Assembly: GCF_900091605.1 (NCBI RefSeq)
Contig: NZ_FMCQ01000006.1
Span: 357,940-421,939 of the forward strand
Reading direction: 5' to 3'
DNA: 64,000 nt
Origin: Micromonospora tulbaghiae
GTDB taxonomy: Bacteria; Actinomycetota; Actinomycetes; Mycobacteriales; Micromonosporaceae
Program-made: the position numbers and the translations under genes
Shown: positions 49,901 to 59,434 of the stretch, in pieces
Position numbering within the stretch: position 1 is the first letter of the stretch
Layout: the number at the start of each line of letters is the position of its first letter
The notes under the pieces: model-generated
Database searches by the model: none
Told to the model about the DNA's origin: nothing
Seen by the model: only the letters and a program-made list of their open reading frames with translations

Positions 49901-50962
49901 ATGAGCTACCGCAACGATCCGTACGACCCGAAGCAGGTCGCCCTGCTCGACCCGGACGCCCTGGCCGGAGCAGTGGCCGACGCCGAGAAGGCGTTCGCCG
50001 AGGCCGCCGACCCGGACGCGCTCGCCGCGCTGCGCCCCGCGCACCTCGGTGACCGGTCGCCGGTGTCGCTGGCCCGCCGGGAGATCGGCGCGCTGCCGCC
50101 GGCCGCGAAGGCCGACGCCGGCAAGCGGGTCAACGAGGCCCGCAAGGCCGTCGAGTCCGCGTACGCGGCCCGGCAGGAGATCCTGGACCGGGAGCGGGCC
50201 GCGCGGGTGCTGGTCGAGGAGCGGGTCGACGTGACCCTGCCGTACGACCGCCGGCCGCGCGGCGCCCGCCACCCGCTGAGCGTGTTGATGGAGCAGATCA
50301 GCGACCTGTTCATCGGCATGGGATACGAGGTGGCCGAGGGCCCCGAGGTCGAGCTGGAGTGGACCAACTTCGACGCCCTCAACATCCCCGCCGACCACCC
50401 GGCGCGCGGCCTGATGGACACGTTCCACATCGCACCCGAAGGCAGTGGCCTGGTGCTGCGGACCCACACGTCGCCGGTGCAGGCGCGCACCATGCTCACC
50501 CGCAAACCGCCGATCTACGTGGTGGTGCCGGGCCGGGTCTACCGCACCGACGAGCTGGACGCCACCCACGCGCCGGTGTTCCACCAGGTCGAGGGCCTGG
50601 TGGTGGACAAGGGCATCACCATGGCGCACCTGCGCGGCACGCTCGACCACTTCGCCCGGGCCATGTTCGGCGAGGGCGCGAAGACGCGCTGGCGGCCGCA
50701 CTACTTCCCGTTCACCGAGCCGTCGGCGGAGTTCGACGTCTGGTTCCCGGAGCACCGGGACGGTCCGCAGTGGGTCGAGTGGGGCGGCTGCGGCATGGTC
50801 AACCCGCGGGTGCTGCGCGCCTGCGGCATCGAACCGGAGGTCTACTCCGGATTCGCGTTCGGCATGGGCATCGACCGGACCGTGATGGTCCGGCACGGCG
50901 TCAGCGACATGCGGGACATGGCCGAGGGCGACGTGCGGTTCACCCGCGCGTTCGGCGCCTGA
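49901..50962 (+). CDS. pheS: phenylalanyl-tRNA synthetase alpha subunit
   Basis: 353 aa. N-terminal coiled coil (about 1-90) for tRNA binding, then the class II core: HPLSVLMEQISDLFIGMGYE, WTNFDALNIPADHPARG, DTFHI, LRTHTSPVQARTM, and GMGIDRTVMVRHGVSDMRD (motif 3). ATG 49901 gives MSYRNDPYDPKQ; GTG 49880 would add seven residues. Forms the alpha2-beta2 enzyme with PheT. Confidence 0.95.
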   Translation: MSYRNDPYDPKQVALLDPDALAGAVADAEKAFAEAADPDALAALRPAHLGDRSPVSLARREIGALPPAAKADAGKRVNEARKAVESAYAARQEILDRERAARVLVEERVDVTLPYDRRPRGARHPLSVLMEQISDLFIGMGYEVAEGPEVELEWTNFDALNIPADHPARGLMDTFHIAPEGSGLVLRTHTSPVQARTMLTRKPPIYVVVPGRVYRTDELDATHAPVFHQVEGLVVDKGITMAHLRGTLDHFARAMFGEGAKTRWRPHYFPFTEPSAEFDVWFPEHRDGPQWVEWGGCGMVNPRVLRACGIEPEVYSGFAFGMGIDRTVMVRHGVSDMRDMAEGDVRFTRAFGA

Positions 50963-50988
50963 GCTACGGGAACGGTGGTTTAACAGTC

Positions 50989-53553
50989 ATGCGAGTCTCT
51001 GTCAGTTGGCTGCGGGAGTACGTGGACCTGCCGGCCGACCTGCCCACCGGCGACCTGGAGCAGGCGCTGGTCGACCTCGGCATCGAGGTCGAGTCCGTCG
51101 TGGACCTGCGCGAGTCCGTCACCGGCCCGCTGGTCGTGGGCGAGGTCCTGGAGATCGAGGAGCTGACCGGCTTCAAGAAGCCGATCCGCTTCTGCCGGGT
51201 CGACGTCGGCGCCGCGAACGGCACCGGCGAGCCGCAGGAGATCGTCTGCGGGGCGCGCAACTTCGCCCAGGGCGACAAGGTCGTGGTGATCCTCCCCGGC
51301 GGCGTGCTGCCCGGCGGCTTCGCCATCGGCGCGCGCAAGACGTACGGGCGCAACTCCCACGGCATGATCTGCTCGGCGCAGGAGCTGGGGCTCGGCGACG
51401 ACCACTCGGGCATCATCGTGCTGCCCGAGGACGTCAAGGCCCAGCCCGGCGACGACGCGCGGCCCGTCGTCGGCCTGGACGACGTCGTGGTCGAGATGGA
51501 GATCACCCCGGACCGCGGGTACGCGCTGAGCGTGCGCGGCATCGCCCGGGAACTGTCGCACGCGCTCGGTGTGCCGTTCCGCGACCCGGCCGACGCGCCC
51601 GCGCCCGGCGCGACCGCCGAGCCGGCGTACCCGGTGGAGGTTCGTGACCCGGTCGGCTGCGACCGGTTCGCGGCGCGGATGGTGCGCGGCGCCGACCCGA
51701 CGGTCGAGACGCCCGGCTGGATGCGGCAGCGGCTCACCGTGGCGGGCGTGCGCAGCATCTCGCTCGCAGTGGACATCACCAACTATCTGATGCTCGAACT
51801 CGGCCAGCCGATGCACGCCTTCGACGCGGACCGGATCGCCGGGACGCTCGTGGTGCGCCGCGCCGAGGCGGGGGAGAAGCTGACCACGCTGGACGGGGTG
51901 ACCCGCTCCCTGTCCGCCGAGGACCTGGTCATCTGCGACGAGACCGGTCCGATCTCGCTGGCGGCGGTGATGGGCGGCGAGACCAGCGAGGTGCTCGCCT
52001 CCACCACGAACGTGCTCTTCGAGGCGGCGCACTGGGATCCGGCCACGGTCGGTCGTACCGCGCGGCGGCACAAGCTGTTCAGCGAGGCCGCGAAGCGGTG
52101 GGAGCGGGGCGTCGACCCGGCGCTGCCGCTCGTCGCGCTGGAGAAGGCGGTCCGGCTGCTCACCGACCTGGCCGGCGGCACGGCCGGCGAGGAGGTGCTC
52201 GACATCGACCACGTCGCGCCGCGTACGCCGGTCACGCTGCCGGCGGACCTGCCGTCGCGCCGCGTGGGTGTGACCTACTCGCCGGACCGGGTGGTGGAGC
52301 TGCTGGAGCAGGTCGGCTGCACCGTCACCCGCGGCGCCGACCGGCTCGCCGAGGACCCGGGCACGGTCGGCACGGCCGCCGTTGGCGGTTCCGCCGCCGG
52401 GGGTGGCGAGGTGCTGACCGTGACGCCGCCGAGCTGGCGGCCCGACCTGACCGACCCGGCCGACCTGGTGGAGGAGGTGGTACGCCTCGACGGCTACGAC
52501 CGGGTGCCGTCGGTGCTGCCGACCGCGCCGCCCGGCCGGGGGCTGACCTGGCAGCAGCAGCGCCGCCGGGCCGTCGCCCGTTCCCTCGCGGAGCGCGGCT
52601 ACGTCGAGGTGCTGGCACAGCCGTTCGTCGCGCCGGAGCTGGTCGACCAGCTCGGCCTGCCCGCCGACGACCCGCGCCGCCCGGCGGTACGGCTGGCGAA
52701 CCCGCTGTCGGAGGAGGAGCCGCTGCTGCGCACCACGCTGCTCGGCCCGCTGCTCGGCATCGTCAAGCGCAACGTCGGCCGGGGCCAGCGGGACGTGGCG
52801 ATCTACGAGATCGGCACGGTCTTCCACCCGCGTCCGGGCGCGGGCACCCCGCCCGCCATGGGCGTGGACCGGCGACCCACCGACGAGGAGTTCGCCGCCG
52901 CCGACGCGGTGGTGCCGGCCCAGCCGCGGCACGTCGCGGTGGCGCTCACCGGCGAGATCGAACCGGCCGGCTGGTGGGGCGCGGGCCGCACGGCCGGCTG
53001 GGCGGACGCCGTCGAGGCGGGCCGGGCGGTGCTCGACGCCGCCGGCATCCCCGCCGACCGGGTGACGGTACGGGCCGGCGAGCGGGCCCCCTGGCATCCG
53101 GGCCGCTGCGCCGAACTGGTGGTGGACGACGTGGTCGTCGGTCACGCCGGCGAACTGCACCCGGCCGTGCTGGCCACGCTGGAGCTGCCCCGGCGTACCA
53201 GCGCCATGGAGCTCGACCTGGACGCGCTGCCGGCCGCGCCGCTGGCGACCGGCCCGACCATCTCCACGTTCCCGCCGGCCCTGATCGACGTGGCGCTGGT
53301 GGTGGACGCCTCGGTGCCGGCCGCCGAGGTGCGGGCGGCGCTCGTCGAGGGTGCGGGCCCGCTGCTGGAGGACGTCCGCCTGTTCGACGTCTACACCTCC
53401 GAGCAGCTCGGTGAGGGACACAAGTCGCTGGCGTACAAGCTGACGTTCCGCGCCCCGGACCGGACCCTCGCGGGCGAGGAGGCGGTGGCCGCGCGGGACG
53501 CGGCCGTCGCGGTCGCCGCCGAGCGCTTCGGCGCCACGCTGCGCGGCGCCTGA
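50989..53553 (+). CDS. pheT: phenylalanyl-tRNA synthetase beta subunit
   Basis: 854 aa. RVSVSWLREYVDLPADLP start, tRNA-binding (EMAP-like) domain near residues 40-150, B3/B4 editing domain with ISLAVDITNYLMLELGQPMHAFD, B5 domains, and the C-terminal FDX-ACB domain ending with LAYKLTFRAPDRTL. A Gly/Ala-rich insert (AAVGGSAAGGGE) precedes VTPPSWRPDLTD. ATG 50989, 26 bases after pheS; Shine-Dalgarno weak (GGAACGGTGG). A terminator follows. Confidence 0.96.
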   Translation: MRVSVSWLREYVDLPADLPTGDLEQALVDLGIEVESVVDLRESVTGPLVVGEVLEIEELTGFKKPIRFCRVDVGAANGTGEPQEIVCGARNFAQGDKVVVILPGGVLPGGFAIGARKTYGRNSHGMICSAQELGLGDDHSGIIVLPEDVKAQPGDDARPVVGLDDVVVEMEITPDRGYALSVRGIARELSHALGVPFRDPADAPAPGATAEPAYPVEVRDPVGCDRFAARMVRGADPTVETPGWMRQRLTVAGVRSISLAVDITNYLMLELGQPMHAFDADRIAGTLVVRRAEAGEKLTTLDGVTRSLSAEDLVICDETGPISLAAVMGGETSEVLASTTNVLFEAAHWDPATVGRTARRHKLFSEAAKRWERGVDPALPLVALEKAVRLLTDLAGGTAGEEVLDIDHVAPRTPVTLPADLPSRRVGVTYSPDRVVELLEQVGCTVTRGADRLAEDPGTVGTAAVGGSAAGGGEVLTVTPPSWRPDLTDPADLVEEVVRLDGYDRVPSVLPTAPPGRGLTWQQQRRRAVARSLAERGYVEVLAQPFVAPELVDQLGLPADDPRRPAVRLANPLSEEEPLLRTTLLGPLLGIVKRNVGRGQRDVAIYEIGTVFHPRPGAGTPPAMGVDRRPTDEEFAAADAVVPAQPRHVAVALTGEIEPAGWWGAGRTAGWADAVEAGRAVLDAAGIPADRVTVRAGERAPWHPGRCAELVVDDVVVGHAGELHPAVLATLELPRRTSAMELDLDALPAAPLATGPTISTFPPALIDVALVVDASVPAAEVRAALVEGAGPLLEDVRLFDVYTSEQLGEGHKSLAYKLTFRAPDRTLAGEEAVAARDAAVAVAAERFGATLRGA

Positions 53554-53568
53554 CGCCCTGCCCGTCGT

Positions 53569-53600
53569 GGAGTTGCGGCCCGGAATCGGGCCGCAACTCC
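53569..53600 (+). terminator. hairpin terminator after pheT
   Basis: Perfect 13-bp stem GGAGTTGCGGCCC (53569-53581) with 53588-53600, loop GGAATC. No T-run. Separates pheST from the arginine operon. Confidence 0.75.
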
Positions 53601-53628
53601 GCGGCTGGCGAGAGACCCGCCTCATTCC

Positions 53629-53699
53629 TATGCACTCGACTGTATGACCTTGCGGTGGTGTGGCCCCGACGGGTAACCTTCTCTGCATAGTCATGCGGA
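53629..53699 (+). promoter_or_regulatory. argC promoter with two ARG-box-like palindromes
   Basis: -35 TTGCGG (53650-53655), 18 bases, -10 TAACCT (53674-53679), start near 53686. One imperfect 18-bp palindrome, TATGCACTCGACTGTATG (53629-53646; 13 of 18 symmetric positions), lies just upstream; another at 53682-53699 (TCTGCATAGTCATGCGGA, 12 of 18) covers the start point. This is the expected arrangement for ArgR repression of the operon that encodes it. Confidence 0.65.
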
Positions 53700-53706
53700 G
53701 GTGGGT

Positions 53707-54708
53707 ATGGGCATTCGGGTTGCTGTGGCCGGGGCGAGTGGATACGCCGGGGGCGAACTGCTGCGCCTGCTCGCCGGTCACCCCGAGTTCGAGCTGATCG
53801 CCGCCACCGCGCACAGCCAGGCCGGTCAGCCCGTCACCGCCGTACACCCGCACCTCGCCGGCCTCGACCTGGTGTTCGCCGCGACCGAACCGGCGACCCT
53901 GGCCGACGCGGACCTGGTCTTCCTGGCCCTGCCGCACGGGCAGTCCGCGGCGCTCGCCGCGGCGCTGCCCGCCACGGTCAAGGTGGTCGACCTCGGCGCG
54001 GACCACCGGCTGCGCGACGCCGGCGCCTGGTCCCGCTACTACGGCGGGGAGCACGCCGGCGCCTGGACCTACGGGCTGCCCGAGCTGCCCGGCCGGCGGA
54101 CCGAGATCGCCGCCGCGACGCGGGTGGCCAGCACCGGCTGCTACGCGGTGGCGACCACGCTGGCGCTGGCCCCGCTGATCGCCGCCGGCGCGGTACGCCC
54201 CGACGACGTGGTCGTGGTCGCCGCCTCCGGCACCTCCGGCGCGGGCCGGGCCGCCAAGGCCCCCCTGCTCGGCAGCGAGGTGATGGGCGACCTGACGCCC
54301 TACAAGGTGGGCGCGCACCAGCACGTGCCGGAGATCAAGCAGGCCACCGGCGCGACCGGCCTCTCCTTCACACCGGTGCTCGCGCCGATGCCCCGGGGCA
54401 TCCTGGCCACCGTCACAGCGGTGCCCACCGGCGACGCCGACCCGCGCGCGGTGCTGGCCGCCGCGTACGCCGACGCGCCCTTCGTGCACGTGCTTCCCGA
54501 GGGGGCGTGGCCGCACACCGCCGCGACCGCCGGCTCGAACTCCTGCCACCTCCAGGCGACGGTCGACGTCGACTCGGGGCGGGTGATCGTGGTCAGCGCG
54601 ATCGACAACCTCGGCAAGGGCGCGGCCGGCCAGGCCGTGCAGAACGCCAACCTGATGGTGGGTCTCCCGGAGACCACCGGTCTGTCCGTGTTTGGAGTGG
54701 CCCCGTGA
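53707..54708 (+). CDS. argC: N-acetyl-gamma-glutamyl-phosphate reductase
   Basis: 333 aa. NADPH-dependent reduction of acetylglutamyl phosphate. GIRVAVAGASGYAGGELLRL nucleotide fold, active-site Cys145 in ASTGCYAVATTLAL, and the KVGAHQHVPEI segment. ATG 53707 lies five bases after GGAGGT; GTG 53701 is an alternative start within that site. First gene of argCJBDFRGH, each overlapping the next. Confidence 0.96.
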   Translation: MGIRVAVAGASGYAGGELLRLLAGHPEFELIAATAHSQAGQPVTAVHPHLAGLDLVFAATEPATLADADLVFLALPHGQSAALAAALPATVKVVDLGADHRLRDAGAWSRYYGGEHAGAWTYGLPELPGRRTEIAAATRVASTGCYAVATTLALAPLIAAGAVRPDDVVVVAASGTSGAGRAAKAPLLGSEVMGDLTPYKVGAHQHVPEIKQATGATGLSFTPVLAPMPRGILATVTAVPTGDADPRAVLAAAYADAPFVHVLPEGAWPHTAATAGSNSCHLQATVDVDSGRVIVVSAIDNLGKGAAGQAVQNANLMVGLPETTGLSVFGVAP

Positions 54709-55877
54709 GCGTCACCGTCCCCCGTGGGTTCCGCGCCGCAGGTGTCGCCGCCGGACTGAAGTCCTCCGGCGCCGCCGACGTCGCCCTCGTGATCAACGAC
54801 GGCCCGGACGCCGGCGTGGCCGGTGTGTTCACCGCAAACCGGGTCAAGGCCGCGCCGGTGCTGTGGAGCCAGCAGGTCGTGCACGGCGGCGTCGTCCGAG
54901 CCGTGGTGCTCAACTCCGGCGGCGCGAACGCCTGCACCGGACCGGCCGGCTTCCAGGACACCCACGCCACCGCCGAGCACACCGCCGCCGCGATCACCGC
55001 GGCGAACGCCCGGCTCATCGTCGGCGCGGGCGAGGTCGCCGTGTGCTCGACCGGCCTGATCGGCGAGCGGCTGCCGATGGGCAAGCTGCTTCCCGGCGTA
55101 CGCGACGCGGTGCGCGGCCTGTCCCGCGACGGCGGCCCGGCCGCAGCCGAGGCGATCATGACCACCGATACCCGGCCGAAGACGACAGTGGCGCAGGGTA
55201 CGGGCTGGACCGTCGGCGGGATGGCCAAGGGCGCGGGCATGCTCGCCCCGGCCATGGCCACCATGCTCTGCGTGCTCACCACCGACGCGGTGGCCGGGCC
55301 GGACGCCCTGGACGCCGCGCTGCGCGCCGCCACCCGGATCACGTTCGACCGGATCGACTCCGACGGATGCATGTCCACCAACGACACGGTGCTGCTGCTG
55401 GCCAGCGGCGCCTCCGGCATCGAGCCGACCGCCGAGGAACTGACCGCCGCGGTCACCGCCGCCTGCCATGACCTGGCCCAGCAGCTCCTGGCCGACGCCG
55501 AGGGCGCGACCAAGGAGGTCGCGATCGAGGTGGTCGGCGCGGCGAGCGAGGACGACGCGGTCGAGGTGGGCCGCACGGTGGCCCGCAACAACCTGGTGAA
55601 GACCGCGCTGTTCGGCAACGACCCGAACTGGGGCCGGATCCTGGCCGCGGTCGGCACCACCGCCGCCGTGTTCGAGCCGGACGCCGTGGACGTCGCCGTC
55701 AACGGCATCTGGGTGTGCCGGGGCGGCGCCGCCGCCGAGGACCGCGCCAAGGTGGACCTCACCGGCCGCGGCGTGACCGTCCGGATCGACCTGCACGCCG
55801 GCGCGGACGCGGCCACCATCTGGACCAACGACCTGTCCCACGCGTACGTCCACGAGAACTCGGCTTATTCCACATGA
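54705..55877 (+). CDS. argJ: glutamate N-acetyltransferase / amino-acid acetyltransferase (ornithine acetyltransferase)
   Basis: 390 aa, self-cleaving Ntn-like enzyme. Recycles the acetyl group from acetylornithine to glutamate. Cleavage occurs before Thr186 in KGAGMLAPAMATMLCV. Also VLNSGGANACTGPAGFQ and NDPNWGRILAAVG. GTG 54705 overlaps the argC stop. Whether it also uses acetyl-CoA cannot be judged. Confidence 0.96.
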   Translation: MSVTVPRGFRAAGVAAGLKSSGAADVALVINDGPDAGVAGVFTANRVKAAPVLWSQQVVHGGVVRAVVLNSGGANACTGPAGFQDTHATAEHTAAAITAANARLIVGAGEVAVCSTGLIGERLPMGKLLPGVRDAVRGLSRDGGPAAAEAIMTTDTRPKTTVAQGTGWTVGGMAKGAGMLAPAMATMLCVLTTDAVAGPDALDAALRAATRITFDRIDSDGCMSTNDTVLLLASGASGIEPTAEELTAAVTAACHDLAQQLLADAEGATKEVAIEVVGAASEDDAVEVGRTVARNNLVKTALFGNDPNWGRILAAVGTTAAVFEPDAVDVAVNGIWVCRGGAAAEDRAKVDLTGRGVTVRIDLHAGADAATIWTNDLSHAYVHENSAYST

Positions 55878-56761
55878 ACTTGAGTGCTGACCTCACCCGG
55901 GCCCAGGCCAAGGCCGCCACGCTGATCGAGGCGCTGCCCTGGCTGGCCCGTTTCTCCGGCGCCACGGTCGTGGTCAAGTACGGCGGCAACGCCATGGTCG
56001 ACCCCGAACTCCAGCGGGCGTTCGCCGCCGACATGGTGTTCCTGCGCTACGCGGGCCTGAAGCCCGTCGTGGTGCACGGCGGCGGTCCGCAGATCTCCGC
56101 CATGCTCGGCCGTCTCGGCATCGCCAGCGAGTTCCGGGGAGGCCTGCGGGTCACCACCCCGGAGGCGATGGACGTGGTCCGGATGGTCCTCGTCGGTCAG
56201 GTCGGCCGGGAACTGGTCGGCCTGATCAACGCGCACGGCCCGTGCGCGGTCGGTCTCTCCGGTGAGGACGCCGGACTGTTCACCGCGGTGCGCCGCCCCG
56301 CGTACGTGGACGGGGAACCGGTCGACGTGGGGCAGGTCGGCGACGTGGAGTCGGTGAACGCCTCGGCGGTCACCGACCTGATCGAGGCCGGCCGGATCCC
56401 GGTCATCTCGACTGTCGCGCCGGACGCCGACGGGGTGCTGCACAACCTCAACGCGGACACCGCCGCCGCCGCGCTCGCGGTGGCGCTGGACGCCCGCAAG
56501 CTCGTCGTGCTGACCGACGTGCCGGGCCTGTACGCCGACTGGCCGGACACGTCCAGCCTGGTCAGCGAGATCACCGCGGACGACCTGGCGAAGCTGCTGC
56601 CGGCCCTGGAGTCGGGCATGGTCCCGAAGATGGAGGCCTGCTTGCGGGCGGTGCGCGGGGGAGTGCCGGCCGCGCACGTCGTCGACGGCCGGGTCGCCCA
56701 CTCCACGCTGCTGGAAGTGTTCACGTCGGAGGGCTTCGGAACCATGGTGATCGAGTCATGA
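55874..56761 (+). CDS. argB: acetylglutamate kinase
   Basis: 295 aa, amino-acid kinase fold. VVKYGGNAMVD and VVHGGGPQISAMLGRLG are the nucleotide and substrate loops, NLNADTAAAALAVALDA and LTDVPGLYADW close the site. The N-terminal helix (TRAQAKAATLIEALPWLARF) is the type found in arginine-sensitive hexameric forms, so feedback inhibition is likely. ATG 55874 overlaps argJ by ATGA. Confidence 0.96.
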   Translation: MNLSADLTRAQAKAATLIEALPWLARFSGATVVVKYGGNAMVDPELQRAFAADMVFLRYAGLKPVVVHGGGPQISAMLGRLGIASEFRGGLRVTTPEAMDVVRMVLVGQVGRELVGLINAHGPCAVGLSGEDAGLFTAVRRPAYVDGEPVDVGQVGDVESVNASAVTDLIEAGRIPVISTVAPDADGVLHNLNADTAAAALAVALDARKLVVLTDVPGLYADWPDTSSLVSEITADDLAKLLPALESGMVPKMEACLRAVRGGVPAAHVVDGRVAHSTLLEVFTSEGFGTMVIES

Positions 56762-58002
56762 GCACGCTGGTGCAGCGGTGGAACGCCACCATGATGGACA
56801 ACTACGGCACGCCGCCGCTGGCGCTCGTCTCCGGCTCCGGCGCCGTCGTGGTCGACGAGACCGGCCGGGAGTACGTCGACCTGCTCGGCGGCATCGCCGT
56901 CAACGCGCTCGGCCACGCCCACCCGGCGGTGGTGGCGGCCGTCAGCAAGCAGGTCGCGACGCTCGGGCACGTGTCCAACCTGTTCGTCGCCGAGCCGCCG
57001 GTGGCGCTGGCCGAGCTGCTGCTCGCGCTGGCCGGCCGCCCGGGCCGGGTGTTCTTCGCCAACTCCGGCGCGGAGGCCAACGAGGCCGCGTTCAAGCTGT
57101 CCCGGCTCACCGGCCGCCGGCACGTGGTCGCCACCCACGGCGGTTTCCACGGCCGGACCATGGGCGCGCTGGCGCTGACCGGGCAGCCCGCGAAGGCCGA
57201 CCCGTTCCGCCCGCTGCCCGGCGACGTGACCCACGTGCCGTTCGGCGACGTCGACGCGCTGGCCGAGGCGGTCACCGACGACACCGCCATGCTGATCATC
57301 GAGCCGATCCAGGGCGAGAACGGTGTGGTCGTCCCGCCGCCGGGCTACCTGGCCGCGGCCCGGCGGATCACCGCCGCGCACGGCGCGCTGCTGGTGCTCG
57401 ACGAGGTGCAGACCGGCGTCGGCCGGACCGGCCACTGGTTCGCCCACCAGGCCGAGGGCGTCGAGCCGGACGTGATCACGCTCGCCAAGGGCCTCGGCGG
57501 CGGGCTGCCGCTGGGTGCCTGCCTGGCCTTCGGCCGCGCCGCCGACCTGCTCACCCCCGGCTCGCACGGCACCACGTTCGGCGGCAACCCGGTCAGCTGC
57601 GCCGCCGCGCTTGCTGTCGTCTCCACGATCGCGCACGAGGGCCTGCTCGACCACGTCAAGCGCGTCGGCGAGCGGCTGCGGCGCGGCGTCGAGGCGCTCG
57701 GGCACCCGCTGGTACGCGAGGTGCGCGGCGCCGGGCTGCTGCTCGGCATCGTGCTCGACCAGCCGGTCTCCGGTGCGGCCGCGGCGGCCCTGCGCGACGC
57801 GGGCTTCCTGGTCAACCCGGTGCAGCCGGACGTGGTCCGGCTCGCCCCGCCGCTGATCCTCACCGCCGCACAGGCAGACGCGTTCCTCGCCGCCCTGCCG
57901 GCCGCGCTGTCCGCCGCCGCGCCGCCCCCTTCCACCGACGCCGCCGCGACCGCCGGCACCGCCGCGCCCGACGCCACGACCCCGACGGAGGCTCCCGCAT
58001 GA
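56758..58002 (+). CDS. argD: acetylornithine aminotransferase
   Basis: 414 aa, PLP class III aminotransferase. LLGGIAVNALGHAHPAVV, FFANSGAEANEAAFKLSR, THGGFHGRTMGALALTG, LVLDEVQTGVGRTGHWFAHQ and PLP Lys in VITLAKGLGGGLPLGA. A tail of about 30 residues rich in Ala, Thr and Pro extends past the conserved fold. ATG 56758 overlaps argB; stop overlaps argF. Confidence 0.95.
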   Translation: MSTLVQRWNATMMDNYGTPPLALVSGSGAVVVDETGREYVDLLGGIAVNALGHAHPAVVAAVSKQVATLGHVSNLFVAEPPVALAELLLALAGRPGRVFFANSGAEANEAAFKLSRLTGRRHVVATHGGFHGRTMGALALTGQPAKADPFRPLPGDVTHVPFGDVDALAEAVTDDTAMLIIEPIQGENGVVVPPPGYLAAARRITAAHGALLVLDEVQTGVGRTGHWFAHQAEGVEPDVITLAKGLGGGLPLGACLAFGRAADLLTPGSHGTTFGGNPVSCAAALAVVSTIAHEGLLDHVKRVGERLRRGVEALGHPLVREVRGAGLLLGIVLDQPVSGAAAAALRDAGFLVNPVQPDVVRLAPPLILTAAQADAFLAALPAALSAAAPPPSTDAAATAGTAAPDATTPTEAPA

Positions 58003-58925
58003 TCCGCCACTTCCTGCGCGACGACGACCTCACGCCCGCCGAGCAGGCCGCGGTGCTCGACCTCGCCGCCCGGATGAAGGCCGACCGGTACGGGCACCAG
58101 CCGCTGGCCGGACCGAAGTCGGTGGCGGTGCTGTTCGACAAGCAGAGCCTGCGGACCCGGATCTCGTTCGACGTGGGCATCGCCGAGCTGGGCGGGCACC
58201 CGCTCGTGGTGGACACCCAGGTCACCCACTTCGGCCGGGGCGAGACGCTCGGCGACGCCGGCCGGGTGCTGTCCCGCTACGTCGCCGCGATCGTGCTGCG
58301 CACCCACGGCGACGACCGGATCGCCGAGGTCGCCGCGCAGGCCACGGTGCCGGTGGTCAACGCGCTCACCGACACGTACCACCCCTGCCAGCTGCTGGCC
58401 GACCTGCTCACCGTGCGGGAACGCTTCGGCGGCACCGCCGGGCGGATCCTCACGTACGTGGGCGACGCGGCGAACAACATGGCCCACTCGTACCTGCTGG
58501 CCGGCGCGACCGCCGGGATGCACGTGCGGATCGCCGGGCCGGAGGGGTTCCAGCCGGACCCGGAGATCGTGGGACGCGCCGAGAAGATCGCCGCCACCAC
58601 CGGCGGATCGGTCCAGGTGCTCACCGACCCGGCCGAGGCGGTACGCGGCGCGCACGTCGTCGCCACCGACACCTGGACGTCGATGGGGCAGGAGTCCGAC
58701 GGGCTGGACCGGATCACCCCGTTCCTGCCGTACCAGGTCAACGACGCGCTGCTCGGCCACGCCGACGCCGACGTGATCGTGCTGCACTGCCTGCCCGCCC
58801 ACCGGGGCGAGGAGATCACCGACGAGGCGCTCGACGGCCCGCACAGCGCGGTGTTCGACCAGGCGGAGAATCGGCTGCACGCCCAGAAGGCGCTGCTGAC
58901 GTTTCTCCTGGAGGAATCCGCATGA
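57999..58925 (+). CDS. argF: ornithine carbamoyltransferase
   Basis: 308 aa. Makes citrulline from ornithine and carbamoyl phosphate (from CarAB in this window). The carbamoyl-phosphate loop is FDKQSLRTRISF, with Leu where most bacterial enzymes have Thr (STRTR); some plant enzymes have SMRTR, so activity is expected. Ornithine motifs DTWTSMGQE and LHCLPAHRGEEI are intact. ATG 57999, ATGA overlaps on both sides. Confidence 0.95.
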   Translation: MIRHFLRDDDLTPAEQAAVLDLAARMKADRYGHQPLAGPKSVAVLFDKQSLRTRISFDVGIAELGGHPLVVDTQVTHFGRGETLGDAGRVLSRYVAAIVLRTHGDDRIAEVAAQATVPVVNALTDTYHPCQLLADLLTVRERFGGTAGRILTYVGDAANNMAHSYLLAGATAGMHVRIAGPEGFQPDPEIVGRAEKIAATTGGSVQVLTDPAEAVRGAHVVATDTWTSMGQESDGLDRITPFLPYQVNDALLGHADADVIVLHCLPAHRGEEITDEALDGPHSAVFDQAENRLHAQKALLTFLLEESA

Positions 58926-59434
58926 CCGCTCCGCTGACCCGCGCCGCGCGGCACGCCCGCATCGTCGAGCTGATCCGCGACACCCCCATCCACTCGCAGA
59001 CCGAGCTGGCCGACCTGCTCGCCGGGGACGGCATCCAGGTCACCCAGGCCACCCTGTCGCGCGACCTGAAGGAACTGGGAGCGGTGACCGCGCGGGGCGG
59101 CGACGGGCGGGGCGTCTACCTGATCCCGGAGGACGGGCACCGGCCGCTGCGCGACGCCGAGGGCGCGCCGGCCCGGCTGGTCCGGCTGCTGCGTGAGCTG
59201 CTCAACGGCGTCGACTCCAGCGGCAACATCGCGGTGCTGCGCACCCCGCCGGGCGCCGCCCAGTACCTGGCCAGCGCGCTGGACCGGGCCGGCCTGTCCG
59301 AGATCGTCGGCACCATCGCCGGCGACGACACCATCCTCGTCGTGGCCCGCGAGGCCGACGGCGGCGCCGCGCTGGGTGAGCGGCTCGCCGCCTGGGCCCG
59401 CCGCGACGACACAGCCGAAGGGGGCACCTCGTGA
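58922..59434 (+). CDS. argR: arginine repressor ArgR
   Basis: 170 aa. Winged helix-turn-helix N-terminus (SQTELADLLAGDGIQVTQATLSRDLKELG) and a C-terminal hexamerisation and arginine-binding domain (LRTPPGAAQYLASALDRA, GTIAGDDTILVV). Binds ARG boxes with arginine as corepressor. It lies within the operon it most likely controls, through the sites upstream of argC. Confidence 0.96.
   Translation: MTAPLTRAARHARIVELIRDTPIHSQTELADLLAGDGIQVTQATLSRDLKELGAVTARGGDGRGVYLIPEDGHRPLRDAEGAPARLVRLLRELLNGVDSSGNIAVLRTPPGAAQYLASALDRAGLSEIVGTIAGDDTILVVAREADGGAALGERLAAWARRDDTAEGGTS

Noticed and set aside
50980..54549. Open frame of nearly 1200 codons on the minus strand opposite pheT and argC
   Set aside because: It spans two real genes and the terminator between them; composition is that of a shadow frame.
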